From Synechococcus sp. MU1617 (GTDB taxonomy: Bacteria > Cyanobacteriota > Cyanobacteriia > PCC-6307 > Cyanobiaceae), in contig NZ_VTLB01000001.1 of the NCBI RefSeq assembly GCF_020514235.1, positions 310,001 to 374,000 of the forward strand: a stretch of DNA of 64,000 nucleotides. The letters are read 5' to 3'. Position 1 is the stretch's first letter. Each line of letters starts with the position of its first letter. Below the pieces are notes generated by a model. The model saw nothing but the letters and a program-made list of their open reading frames with translations, was not told the DNA's origin and searched no databases. A program made the translations under genes and the position numbers. This document shows, in pieces, positions 54,911 through 63,919 of this stretch.

Positions 54911-56611
54911 TCATGAGCCCCGTCGGCGCGGATTGGCTGGGAGTGGTTGCTGCAGGTGCTGGTCCAGAGCGATTTCGAATTCGGCATGAATCGGGCCTTC
55001 CTTCTGGAGCACCACAACGCCATCATCCAGGGATTGAACGCGATAGACCTGGCGGTGCTGTTCAATCCAGCGCTTGCTGTTGCGGAGCTGACGCCAATCT
55101 CCTGCGAAGGCCTGGCCGTAACGCTCAAGCAAATCGAGGTCCACGGCAACCCAGTCCACGCTCTGAGGCCGGCCCTTGCGGTCCAGATAGTCGGTGTTGA
55201 AGGGGAAGCGCACCAACACCTCGCGGCGGGCAAGAAGAGGCACCAGCGATGTGTTCGCCGCAACGCTGGCCTGCGGAGGAATCACAGCCAAGGCACGCCG
55301 AGCCGCTGCACCATGGCTCCATTGCTCAGCCGGGCTGCTGTGCACCCATGGCTGCACGCTGGCAGGAACAAGAAACGAGAGGCTGCGATGGGGATTGCTG
55401 GTCAACGTGAGCAGCAGAGAGAGGCTGATGGCTGCACCCCAAGCCAGCCTGATCCGAGGGCCGAGCTGTAGATAGGGGCGCCGCTGCCACCAGAACAGGG
55501 TGCCAAGGGCGAAGCCAGGCACCACCAGCAGGGTGTAGCGAATGGTGATCGCCAGGGGGTTGTTCGCTCCCTGAGCCAGGAACAGTCCCAACAGGCTTGG
55601 GCCCGCCAGCAGCCAGGCATCGAGGCTGATCAGGGGTAAGAAGAGAAACGGGAGGCTGTGGCCGAGGAGGTAGCGAATGGTCCCTCCGGGGGGATCCACC
55701 AGTTGCTGCAGCAGCAGAAGTGGCTGAGTCAACATCCGTTGGAGAACCACAAGACTGTTGCTTCCCTCACTGTTCTCGCCGCGGAGGTACTGACCGAAGT
55801 TCTCCACCATGAAACGCTTGGCGTTGTCATCGGAGAACAGCGGCATCAAAACGTTGGTGCACAGCAACACCCATCCACCGCCCCAGCTGATCAGTGCCAA
55901 AGCCAAGAGCCAGCGATCGCGTTGGCGCACGACTAGCCAAAAGCCAACCGCCACCAGAAGCACCCCCGTGTCCTCTCTGATCAGGGGCATCAGGCCGGCG
56001 GCCAGCAGGATCAGCATGGTGCGCCGTTCCACCAGGCCAAGCATCAGCACAAAGACGGCCAAAGGCAGCTGACAGAGATCCGTGAAGTTGCCGAGGGTGG
56101 GGCCGATCAAGGCATTGCCGCCGTAGTAGCCGTAGGCGATCCAGTTGGCGATGCGTTCCGGCAAACAACCACTGGCGAGGCGATGCAAGACAAGACCTGC
56201 GGCAGTGATGAGGCCCACCTGCACGAGCGGAAGGGCGGCTCCCCCGAGCAGCCCCAGCAATGGAGCAAAGAGCAGAAGGGTTGGCGTGAAGTGCTGACCA
56301 AGCCGTTCGTAATCCACCGAAGGCAGCTCTCCGGCGTGCTCCACGTTGGTGGAAAGCTGCGAGGAGAGGGTGCTCTCGAACCAATGGCCGTGCAGGCTGT
56401 TCCAAAGCACCTGCTGAAAAATGCCTTGGTCGTAGCTAGCCAGCAGAACCCAAGAACGCCAGGCCTGCAGACCCAGGCAGATCACGGCGAAAAGGGCAGC
56501 GGCGATGAGGACGCGACGGGACGTCAACAACGGCAATTGCGCGCATTGCTCAGAGCAATTCAGCGTTGCAGCGGATTCATTGCTGGCGTGTGTTGTGGAG
56601 CACCCAGGCAT
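54911..56611 (-). CDS. DUF2079 polytopic membrane protein
   Basis: A 566-residue membrane protein of the DUF2079 family, with a GT-C-like layout: about ten N-terminal helices, YDQGIFQQVLWNSLHGHWFE in the first periplasmic loop, and a soluble C-terminal domain (VPLLARREVLVRFPFNTDYL). Function is unproven. ATG at 56611 may be upstream of the true start, as the first 27 residues are polar. Confidence 0.82.
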   Translation of the reverse strand: MPGCSTTHASNESAATLNCSEQCAQLPLLTSRRVLIAAALFAVICLGLQAWRSWVLLASYDQGIFQQVLWNSLHGHWFESTLSSQLSTNVEHAGELPSVDYERLGQHFTPTLLLFAPLLGLLGGAALPLVQVGLITAAGLVLHRLASGCLPERIANWIAYGYYGGNALIGPTLGNFTDLCQLPLAVFVLMLGLVERRTMLILLAAGLMPLIREDTGVLLVAVGFWLVVRQRDRWLLALALISWGGGWVLLCTNVLMPLFSDDNAKRFMVENFGQYLRGENSEGSNSLVVLQRMLTQPLLLLQQLVDPPGGTIRYLLGHSLPFLFLPLISLDAWLLAGPSLLGLFLAQGANNPLAITIRYTLLVVPGFALGTLFWWQRRPYLQLGPRIRLAWGAAISLSLLLTLTSNPHRSLSFLVPASVQPWVHSSPAEQWSHGAAARRALAVIPPQASVAANTSLVPLLARREVLVRFPFNTDYLDRKGRPQSVDWVAVDLDLLERYGQAFAGDWRQLRNSKRWIEQHRQVYRVQSLDDGVVVLQKEGPIHAEFEIALDQHLQQPLPANPRRRGS

Positions 56612-56691
56612 CTGAGCGAGAGCTCAGATGGATCTCAAGCGGTGGTCCTGGGTGGTGCAGGCCTGAACCTATGAATGCTCCCGAAGCCAAC

Positions 56692-58839
56692 TCAACCCGC
56701 CAAAAGGGGTTTGCCATTGGCTCGATGGATGGCCACCACACCGGGACGGGGGGGGCGACCCGGAGCCTGGGCCGGCCAATTGGACCCCAATGGCACCTGA
56801 CGCAGCTGATCGAAGGTCTCACCCTCACGATCCACCAGCCGGTGCGACTGAAACTCAAAATCACCGGGCGACCTGGCGCCATTGACCTCACCGGGGTGCT
56901 GCACCGCTAAAAAAATGCTGGTTTCCTCTTGGTCCAGGCATACCCCAGTGAGCTCACATTCCGTCGGGCCGGTAGCGAAGCAAAGAGCTGAGCCGCCATC
57001 CCGCGGCACCCACCAGCAGCTGTTGTTGCCGAACACATCACCGGCGGCCGACTTCATCGAGCGGTCGGTCACGATCCAGAGATTGCCCCGTTGATCCAGC
57101 GCCAGGTTGTCAGGATTGGTCAGCCCAAGACCTCCAGCCCAGGGCTCGCCGCCGGTCACAGCCATGGTCCAGCGGAAACCGCGCTCCCCACGCTCCGTGA
57201 GACGCATCACCCAGCCATGGCCCCAGCTGCTCTGGCCCTCCGGACCACGGAACACAGCCGGATCGGCACCGCCCCGACCCCCGGGGGAACCCGAGGTAAA
57301 GGCGATCAGCAGATCACCGCTGATCGGGTCAATCTTGGTGTCTTCCGGGCGGGCTGTTGGCGTGGCACCGATGGCACTGCTGGCCAGATGTGCATCGATC
57401 AGGATGGCTCCCTGGAGTCCATCACCCTCGCCTCTATACAGATCGGCCAGCGTGCGGAACTGACGGGCATAGGCTTCAACGGAGGCATCGTCACGAAACA
57501 GCTCCGCACCGGCTTGGGCGCGGTCGCGGTGGGGCAGCTCCACGGGGCAGGTGAGGTTCGCTTCGCTGAAACGACTCGGCCGGAAAGGATCCACCACGGC
57601 ATCTGGAGTCAATGGCAACCACTCGCCAGAGCCATCGGCATGGAAGCGGGCCACTTGAAGCTCACCAGCCTCCAGCAGCCTTGAATTCGCTTTGTCAGCG
57701 ACGTCGGTCACGCTGCCGCTGCTGACATACCTGTAGAGATGCCCGCCGCGGCGGTCGCAACCCGAATACACCTGAAGCGGCAGACCGGCCTGGGCCCTCA
57801 CCGCAACAGCCTCGTGACGGAAGCGTCCAAGGGCCGTGTGCTTGCACACCGCATTGCCTGAGCGCTGCGGATCGACCTCCACCATCCAGCCGTATTTGTT
57901 GCCCGCCAAGCCGTAGACATTGCCCAGCCCGGCCAGCTTTCCTTCGCGGCAGAGAAACGGCCGTTCCGATGGAGGCACTGAGCTGCCATCGGCATACACC
58001 GCCTCTGGCACCTGCGACTGAATGTTTTCTTCGGCGCTCAGCACCGTGCCCCAGGGGGTGATGCCACCACCGCAGTTGGCGAAGCTGCCAACGATGCCAT
58101 CACCAAGGCCATCGTCATAGCCGAGGCGCTGTCGTGCGCGGAACACCGCCACAGCGGGTCCTGTACTGACCAATCGCTGGGAGGGATCGCTCAGCCCCGT
58201 GATGCCGGTGATGCGTCGATCAGTGGCGGCGTCGGCACGAACCCAATGCCCCTGGGCATCACGCCGCAAGCTCATCACCCCGACCCCCAGATCCGTCATG
58301 GCTTGATCAGCCACAGCCCGGATCAGATTCAGCAAGGGATCCCCAGCGGGCAGTGCTGTGCAATCGATTTCGCCATCGGCCGGGGCCAGCTGCTCCACCA
58401 GGCGTGAAAACGGCAGAGCTTGACCGATCACATCCTCGAAACCCTCAGCCCAAGGCAACGCACTGATGTATTCGAAGTTGACGGTCATCGAGGCTTGATC
58501 AGCCCCGTACTGCACGAAACCAAGGTGGTCGTTGTTGAAGCCGAAACGGCTGTCTCCAAGACGGTCTCCCCAGGCCGCCAGCAAATCGGCGCTGAATCCA
58601 TCTGGCAGCGTGAGGCGGTCTCCTAGAGAGATGTCGCGATAAACGTTGTGCTGCTCGGAAGCCGTTAAGCCATCACCCTCCACCGGGAGGGGAACACGAA
58701 CGGGGTTGAAAGGTCGACTCCGACGACCCACCCGTTCAGCCAATGGATCAAAAGATCCATCAGAGAGGACGCGGGCTGTCACCATGCCGGCAGTGCCGAG
58801 ACCAAGCAGGGAAAGAACGGAGCGGCGGCGCAAAGTCAT
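56692..58839 (-). CDS. phoX: PhoX-family phosphatase (DUF839)
   Basis: About 715 residues. A Tat signal (LRRRSVLSLLGLGTAGMV) is followed by the PhoX/DUF839 fold: ITPWGTVLSAEENIQSQVPE, GRFRHEAVAVRAQAGL, YSGCDRRGGHLYRYVSSG and NPDNLALDQRGNLWIVTDRS. PhoX is a Ca/Fe-dependent alkaline phosphatase releasing phosphate from organic esters, fitting the PstS genes at the other end. ATG 58839 places the RR motif right after the start. No convincing Pho box was seen in its leader. Confidence 0.87.
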   Translation of the reverse strand: MTLRRRSVLSLLGLGTAGMVTARVLSDGSFDPLAERVGRRSRPFNPVRVPLPVEGDGLTASEQHNVYRDISLGDRLTLPDGFSADLLAAWGDRLGDSRFGFNNDHLGFVQYGADQASMTVNFEYISALPWAEGFEDVIGQALPFSRLVEQLAPADGEIDCTALPAGDPLLNLIRAVADQAMTDLGVGVMSLRRDAQGHWVRADAATDRRITGITGLSDPSQRLVSTGPAVAVFRARQRLGYDDGLGDGIVGSFANCGGGITPWGTVLSAEENIQSQVPEAVYADGSSVPPSERPFLCREGKLAGLGNVYGLAGNKYGWMVEVDPQRSGNAVCKHTALGRFRHEAVAVRAQAGLPLQVYSGCDRRGGHLYRYVSSGSVTDVADKANSRLLEAGELQVARFHADGSGEWLPLTPDAVVDPFRPSRFSEANLTCPVELPHRDRAQAGAELFRDDASVEAYARQFRTLADLYRGEGDGLQGAILIDAHLASSAIGATPTARPEDTKIDPISGDLLIAFTSGSPGGRGGADPAVFRGPEGQSSWGHGWVMRLTERGERGFRWTMAVTGGEPWAGGLGLTNPDNLALDQRGNLWIVTDRSMKSAAGDVFGNNSCWWVPRDGGSALCFATGPTECELTGVCLDQEETSIFLAVQHPGEVNGARSPGDFEFQSHRLVDREGETFDQLRQVPLGSNWPAQAPGRPPRPGVVAIHRANGKPLLAG

Positions 58840-58901
58840 CGGCTTGACAAGAAACAATATGACCAGGTTTTGAGCGTTACCGCCATAATCCAGACAAGGA
58901 T

Positions 58902-59066
58902 TTAAATCAGATTCCGACGCACGAAGGCCTCTACAACCCGGTTGTAATCTTGGCCATCCAGTGGAGAATTAGCCAGTTCACCAAGAGCTTCACGAATCAA
59001 CTGCTTTAAATGTTGATCCGGAGGAGCATCGAGTGACTGTTCAAGAGAAAGGGAGCTAGAAGACAT
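58902..59066 (-). CDS. Small hypothetical protein (54 aa)
   Basis: A 54-residue protein (MSSSSLSLEQSLDAPPDQHL, LIREALGELANSPLDGQDYN, RVVEAFVRRNLI). It is helix-rich and soluble. ATG 59066; located directly upstream of phoX on the same strand, possibly in its leader transcript. Family not recognised. Confidence 0.55.
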   Translation of the reverse strand: MSSSSLSLEQSLDAPPDQHLKQLIREALGELANSPLDGQDYNRVVEAFVRRNLI

Positions 59067-59188
59067 TGGCCAAAAATATATCGACCATATCTAATTCAAT
59101 CAAACCAGAATGCAAGTATCATGGAGCACACCAGATCAGAATGCCTTGAAAAACCAATGCCACGAATCGGAAGATTCAGGAATGAAAC

Positions 59189-59341
59189 CTACTGATCGTA
59201 AATCTGGCGCCATTCATCACTGGTTTTGCAATAGCGGCCATGCTCAACGACGTGCATGGTCTGAATGACACAGGCAATTGAGACTATAAAAGCAGGAATC
59301 AGCCAAACTGGGCTGGAAAACGAAAAGCGCTTAAACATCAT
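59189..59341 (-). CDS. Small membrane protein (50 aa), paired with the next gene
   Basis: A 50-residue protein with one membrane helix (VWLIPAFIVSIACVIQTM) and a tail HGRYCKTSDEWRQIYDQ. Its ATG overlaps the stop of the upstream 58-residue gene (ATGA). AAGG lies nearby upstream. The tail resembles that of its partner (CLTESAWTTQNDEIYDRE), suggesting an ancient duplication or a common binding partner. Confidence 0.5.
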   Translation of the reverse strand: MMFKRFSFSSPVWLIPAFIVSIACVIQTMHVVEHGRYCKTSDEWRQIYDQ

Positions 59342-59514
59342 TCAACCTTCAGCTCGCGATCGTAAATTTCATCATTTTGTGTGGTCCATGCCGATTCGGT
59401 CAGGCAACCCCGATCGTGGAGGCGCTGGTGTTCCACAAACAACCAAACAACCCATCCCAACAAGCCAGCTGCAACCAAGAATCTCAATCCACGTAGCAAT
59501 TGCTGAAAAGTCAC
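59338..59514 (-). CDS. Small membrane protein (58 aa), paired with the next gene
   Basis: A 58-residue protein with one membrane helix (FLVAAGLLGWVVWLFV) and a soluble tail with one Cys (CLTESAW and EIYDRELKVE). It starts at GTG 59514 and overlaps the following gene by four bases, which is strong evidence that both are translated. Family not recognised. Confidence 0.5.
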   Translation of the reverse strand: MTFQQLLRGLRFLVAAGLLGWVVWLFVEHQRLHDRGCLTESAWTTQNDEIYDRELKVE

Positions 59515-59660
59515 CGCACCATGACACCAATCTCAATGGTGCTATGCGACACAAAGAGATGTACGTATTGAGGAACACACGCGACAAAGAATTTCACGAC
59601 TTTTGAGCCCAAGCCAATGTGCGTTACAGCACAGGCACCTGATCAACCCTGTAACCGAAG

Positions 59661-59921
59661 ATGAGCATCACTCAAAAACAGAGTGTCGTGCGAAGGCTCA
59701 TGTTGGCATTGGCGGTTTGCGCTGTGGTGCCTGCACAGGCGGGGGAACCAATACGGCTGCAGGTGATTCCATATCAAGTGAACAAGCAAGCCACGCCTGT
59801 CCTGCCGGTCTTGCTTCCTCCACCGCCGTTTGTCGATGAACAGGCCAAACCAAGGAAACGCAGGTCAAAAAAGAGCAGGGATTGGGAAACAGACGATGAT
59901 TTTGACTGGCTGATGGATTAA
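59661..59921 (+). CDS. Small exported basic protein (86 aa)
   Basis: An 86-residue protein with a signal peptide (LMLALAVCAVVPAQAGEP), a Pro-rich middle (LPVLLPPPPFVDE), a Lys/Arg cluster and an acidic end (DDDFDWLMD). ATG 59661. No family recognised. Confidence 0.55.
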   Translation: MSITQKQSVVRRLMLALAVCAVVPAQAGEPIRLQVIPYQVNKQATPVLPVLLPPPPFVDEQAKPRKRRSKKSRDWETDDDFDWLMD

Positions 59922-59942
59922 TTCTCGATCAGACTTCAAGCA

Positions 59943-60242
59943 TTACTTGGAGGGAAGACTCTCGTCACGATGTTTCATCAGCCTCGCCAAACGAGTGAGG
60001 AGGTAGGCGATATCTTCCAGCAGGGCAACATCGGCATCTCGGCTGGGGTCATAGGGGACAACCTCTGGCTTGAGTTGCTGAACCTCCTCCAACAAGTCAA
60101 TCAAGTCAATCACCGCCGGGCGCAAATCATGGAGCGCCTCGCCGATGTCCGTGACATTCATCCAATAACGGCTGCGGCGAATACTCGCCAATCGGACTGA
60201 AAGAGAATCCTGGAGGGCTTCATCGCTCAGGTCTGAGGCCAT
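59943..60242 (-). CDS. Hypothetical helical protein (99 aa)
   Basis: A 99-residue soluble, helix-rich protein (ALHDLRPAVIDLIDLLEEVQ, ADVALLEDIAYLLTRLARLM). ATG 60242 is favoured over 60257. No family recognised. It converges on the 86-residue exported protein gene. Confidence 0.6.
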   Translation of the reverse strand: MASDLSDEALQDSLSVRLASIRRSRYWMNVTDIGEALHDLRPAVIDLIDLLEEVQQLKPEVVPYDPSRDADVALLEDIAYLLTRLARLMKHRDESLPSK

Positions 60243-60434
60243 AGTGGACAGGACCAAATGTCCGCTGGTTCAACACCAAAACAGTGGCATCACGCGGTTA
60301 ATGGCACGTAAAAGAAGACATAAGAAAATTGAAAGCCGAACCACATTGACGCAATACTTAAACCTCAAAGTATAATTTTGCATCACAACTTCAATGCTAA
60401 CAACTTCGAATAGACAACTACAGGTTGCGTACAA

Positions 60435-61133
60435 CTAATGAGTCATTAGTGCAGCATTCTCACTCTTTGTGGTTAGCAAAATACGGGCTTTATCGTAGCG
60501 TTTTTGAAAACCAGCCTTTAAAGCTGAATGCTGGGCCATGAGCTGGGCCCTCAGGCCGACTCGCCGCTTCACCTCCTCATAAACCGAGTCGCAAAGCTGC
60601 CAATAGAGCTCAACAACACTCAGCTCGCGGGCATAGTCCTTCCGCTTGCGAAGAAGCCGTGCAACACACTTGAAACATTCAGGCTGAGGGAACACAAGCT
60701 GGCTTTGAGATGTCTCAATCTCGGCCTTACAACAGGCCAGCATCAAATCAAGATCCTTTTTGCTCTCTGCAGAGTTCTTCAGAGACGTCCAATCTTGCTT
60801 CTCAACGAGGCGCGCCTGAGGGAACATCATCCCCAAGATCTCTCCAGGGGTTTTGCCCGCGCACTGGGATCCGTAAATCCAGTCAAGATCGCTATCGACA
60901 GTGTCCACCAGAGGCGGCTTGGACAGTGCAGGCGGCTCCTCCAAAGCCACCAACGATGATGACGTCGTTAACTCAGAAGCTTCTGCTCGGAACTCAGCGG
61001 ATCGAGCCTCTCGAAAGCCAGATGCCCTGATGGGCCTCTTGATCTTGACCTTCCGAGCTCCACGCTTGCCGATCGCCTTGGCGAGAAAGAAAGCAATCGC
61101 CAGGACAGCCAATAGAAAAGCAAGTAACTCCAT
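60435..61133 (-). CDS. Membrane-anchored hypothetical protein (232 aa)
   Basis: A 232-residue protein. One N-terminal helix (LLAFLLAVLAIAFFLAKAIG) and a basic stretch are followed by a Ser/Glu-rich linker, then a cytoplasmic helical domain with three conserved-looking Cys (LACCKAEIETSQSQL, PECFKCVARLL). The even charge suggests a scaffolding role, but no family is recognised. Confidence 0.7.
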   Translation of the reverse strand: MELLAFLLAVLAIAFFLAKAIGKRGARKVKIKRPIRASGFREARSAEFRAEASELTTSSSLVALEEPPALSKPPLVDTVDSDLDWIYGSQCAGKTPGEILGMMFPQARLVEKQDWTSLKNSAESKKDLDLMLACCKAEIETSQSQLVFPQPECFKCVARLLRKRKDYARELSVVELYWQLCDSVYEEVKRRVGLRAQLMAQHSALKAGFQKRYDKARILLTTKSENAALMTH

Positions 61134-61205
61134 GGAGGACCTGAGTTGGATCGCAGCAAGGATGTGGCGAAGGCTACTTTGATATCACCCAATTTGTTGT
61201 TCTGA

Positions 61206-62111
61206 TCAGCAGGAGCAGGCCTCAGGATCTGCTTCGGCGCGGCGGCGAATGAAGTCCCAAGCCTCTTCTGCGGTATCCGAAAAATGAATCAGATCGAGAT
61301 CATCCTCTGAGATGAGGCCCATCTGGGCGAGGTAGTCAAAGTCAATAAGTCGTTTCCAGAAGTCTGTTCCGAACAAAACAATAGGCATGGTTCCCTTGGT
61401 ACCCACCTGCCGCAAAGTGAGCAGCTCAAACAGTTCATCGAGCGTGCCAAAGCCGCCCGGGAAGAGAATGGCTCCAACGGAGCGCATCACAAAATGGAAT
61501 TTGCGTAGCGAGAAGTAGTTGAACTTGAAGCACAGATCGGGGCTGATGTATGGATTGGGATGTTGTTCAAACGGAAGCGTGATATTCAGTCCAATCGACC
61601 GGCAGCCGGCCTCAAAGGCACCCCGGTTGGCGGCTTCCATGATTCCCGGCCCACCGCCGGTCACGATCACGTGGGATGAGCAGTCATCGCTTGCTTCCCT
61701 GTTGCACTGCCCGTGCAGGGAAGCCAAATAAGCGAATTCCCGAGCTGCGTCGTAAAAACGCGACAGGTCCACAAGGTGTTGAGCATGGGTCACCGCTCGC
61801 TTCAAGCTTGAAGAGTCGGACTGTTCAATCAGGCGCTGCTCTGCTTGCACCAGCTTCGCTGCAGCAGTGTCTTTGTCGACGATCCTGGCGCCACCAAAAA
61901 CAATGATCGTCGATTCGATCCCCGCTGTTTCTAAATGCAGATCCGGCTTGGTGATTTCAAGCAGCATGCGCACACCACGCATGTCGCTGCTGTTCAGCAA
62001 GTCGTGATCTTCATGGGCAATTCTGTAGGTGGGGGAATTCAGAATTGCATCCAGGTTGGCTTGCTCAGGTGTTGAAGGTTCTGGAAATTGAGTCATGTGT
62101 TCAACAGTCAT
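61206..62111 (-). CDS. LOG-family protein (cytokinin-riboside phosphoribohydrolase type)
   Basis: A 301-residue Rossmann-fold protein with the LOG signature PGGFGTLDELFELLTLRQ, the GGGPGIMEAANRGAF loop, and a long N-terminal extension. Related enzymes hydrolyse nucleotide monophosphates or cytokinin ribotides; some bind metabolites. It starts at 62111 or at a second ATG at residue 6. PhoH ends 25 bases upstream on the same strand. Confidence 0.88.
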   Translation of the reverse strand: MTVEHMTQFPEPSTPEQANLDAILNSPTYRIAHEDHDLLNSSDMRGVRMLLEITKPDLHLETAGIESTIIVFGGARIVDKDTAAAKLVQAEQRLIEQSDSSSLKRAVTHAQHLVDLSRFYDAAREFAYLASLHGQCNREASDDCSSHVIVTGGGPGIMEAANRGAFEAGCRSIGLNITLPFEQHPNPYISPDLCFKFNYFSLRKFHFVMRSVGAILFPGGFGTLDELFELLTLRQVGTKGTMPIVLFGTDFWKRLIDFDYLAQMGLISEDDLDLIHFSDTAEEAWDFIRRRAEADPEACSC

Positions 62112-62135
62112 TGGTGTCGGCTGTGTTGTCTCGCG

Positions 62136-63524
62136 TCAGAGGATGTTGGCCGCCAGTTCAGCCAGTTCACTGCGCTCGCCCTTGGTGAGAGTCATGTGCC
62201 CAACCAGGGGCTGACCTTTGAGTTTTTCCACCAGCCAGGTGAGTCCGTTGCTTTCGGCATCGACATAGGGATTGTCGATTTGATAAGGATCACCGGTGAA
62301 AACAACCTTGGTCCCTTCACCCACCCGCGTCACGATCGTCTTCACTTCCAGGGGCGTCAGGTTCTGCGCCTCATCCACCACCAGGAACTGATGGGGAATC
62401 GATCGGCCGCGGATGGTGTTAATCGCTTCAACCTCCAACAAGCCCATCCCTTGCAGATCGGCCCAGGCATTCCGTGGTTCGCGGTGCCGCTGTTTCTTCG
62501 TCTGCTCAGGATTCTCACCAGAGGAGGAACCGGTGATGAAGTCGATGTTGTCGATGATCGGCTTCATCCAGGGGCCGAGTTTCTCCTCAAGCGTGCCGGG
62601 CAGATAGCCAATGTCCTTACCAAGGGAGATCGGCGGACGCGTCACCAACAGGCGCGCGTATTGGTGGGTATCGGCCACCTGGTGCAACCCAGCAGCGATG
62701 GCCAGCAGCGTTTTGCCTGTGCCCGCCTTGCCCACCAGAGTCACTAGAGCGACGGATGGATCGAGCAGCAAATCCAGCGCGAAGCTCTGTTCCCGGTTTC
62801 TCGCCTTGATCCGTCCCAAATGGGCGCGATTCAGCCAGTGCAGCGGTTTGATGGCGTTGCTATTGCCTTGATGCCGAGCAAGCAGGGTGTGGCTGTCGTT
62901 GCGCTGATCCACCAGCACAACGCCTTCATTGGCCTGGAGATGCTGCCCGTCGGGATCGGTGACAGCCTCCAAAGGCAGCTGATCCTCGTCATGCAGGGTC
63001 TTGATCGTCTCCGCATCGGTGCTGAGTTCACGGAACCCTGAGTAGAGATCGTCGATCGAGACGTTGTCGTTGACGTAGTCCTCGGCTTGCAGGCCCACCG
63101 CATCAGCCTTGATTCGCAGGTTGATGTCTTTGCTGATCAGCACAACCTCGGGCGCCTGCTTCAGCCCACTGCATCGCATCTGCTGGAGAGCCACGGCGAG
63201 GATGTTGTTGTCGCCGCCGCCCCCCTGCAACTCTGCCGGTAATTCCTGAAGGGCTCGGGCCTGACAGAAGATCACCTGCAGCAAGCCGTGATTGGTGCCC
63301 TCGATGGGAACACCATCAGCAAGACTTCCGCGGGCTCGATAGGAATCCAGGAGCCTTGAAATCCGCCGAGCATTCCGCCCTTTTTCAGAGTGATCTTTTT
63401 TGAAGCGGTCGATTTCTTCAACCACTTGCATGGGGATCACAACTCTCAAGTCGCCAAAACGATGTGGAGCCTCAGGATCGTGAAGCAGAACATTCGTGTC
63501 GAGAACGACAATTTTGTTTTTCAT
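62136..63524 (-). CDS. PhoH family protein with PIN domain
   Basis: A 462-residue protein. The N-terminal PIN nuclease domain has VVLDTNVLLHDPEAPHRFGD and VVIPMQVVEEIDRFKKD. The C-terminal PhoH ATPase domain has Walker A LVGKAGTGKTLLAIAAGL, Walker B FLVVDEAQNLTPLEVKTIV, and FTGDPYQIDNPYVD. PIN-PhoH proteins act as RNA helicase-ribonucleases. Full length. Confidence 0.93.
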   Translation of the reverse strand: MKNKIVVLDTNVLLHDPEAPHRFGDLRVVIPMQVVEEIDRFKKDHSEKGRNARRISRLLDSYRARGSLADGVPIEGTNHGLLQVIFCQARALQELPAELQGGGGDNNILAVALQQMRCSGLKQAPEVVLISKDINLRIKADAVGLQAEDYVNDNVSIDDLYSGFRELSTDAETIKTLHDEDQLPLEAVTDPDGQHLQANEGVVLVDQRNDSHTLLARHQGNSNAIKPLHWLNRAHLGRIKARNREQSFALDLLLDPSVALVTLVGKAGTGKTLLAIAAGLHQVADTHQYARLLVTRPPISLGKDIGYLPGTLEEKLGPWMKPIIDNIDFITGSSSGENPEQTKKQRHREPRNAWADLQGMGLLEVEAINTIRGRSIPHQFLVVDEAQNLTPLEVKTIVTRVGEGTKVVFTGDPYQIDNPYVDAESNGLTWLVEKLKGQPLVGHMTLTKGERSELAELAANIL

Positions 63525-63605
63525 TTATTCTCACCATTGAATGATCAATTGGTGTTCAAAATTCAATCAAGTGTGATCCGCAAAAATCGAAGCAAGCGGT
63601 TGCCT

Positions 63606-63632
63606 TCTCCCCGCAGTTAAGAAGCGGGGAGA
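63606..63632. terminator. GC-rich hairpin between small gene and PhoH
   Basis: TCTCCCCGC (63606-63614) pairs perfectly with GCGGGGAGA (63624-63632) across a nine-base loop. It lies past the stop of the 63740 gene and upstream of phoH. No T run, so it may be an mRNA-stabilising hairpin instead. Confidence 0.45.
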
Positions 63633-63739
63633 TCAGCGGATGTGAACAACAAACGCAAGCCGGTTCGCCAGAGCCTCCCAATTCAACAAACGACAATAGC
63701 TTGCATTGCCACAATCACCTCAACTGAGACGTGCTGCGC

Positions 63740-63919
63740 TCAGTCGTCGTAGATCTTGCATCCAGGCGCAGTGGGGGATTTGTCGCAACGTTCCTCCCAG
63801 TACAGATCGTGCTGGGATTTCATCGCTTGCTTGGGCTCATCAGCCTGCTCTGGCTGCGTCTTGTCAAATGCATTGAGGGGAATGCACAGATCGAAAAAAC
63901 CTGAACAAATCGTGACCAT
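63740..63919 (-). CDS. Small Cys-rich conserved protein (59 aa)
   Basis: A 59-residue protein (MVTICSGFFDLCIPLNAFDK, QHDLYWEERCDKSPTAPGCK). Four cysteines and a strong ribosome-binding site (AAGGAG, just upstream of the ATG) support it. It reads like small proteins conserved in marine Synechococcus, function unknown. Cys at 5, 12, 46 and 54 could form disulfides or bind metal. Confidence 0.6.
   Translation of the reverse strand: MVTICSGFFDLCIPLNAFDKTQPEQADEPKQAMKSQHDLYWEERCDKSPTAPGCKIYDD

Noticed and set aside
58840-58900. Pho box before phoX
   Set aside because: Only one TTTAAA-like core is visible; no regular 10-11-base TTAA repeat as seen upstream of pstS.
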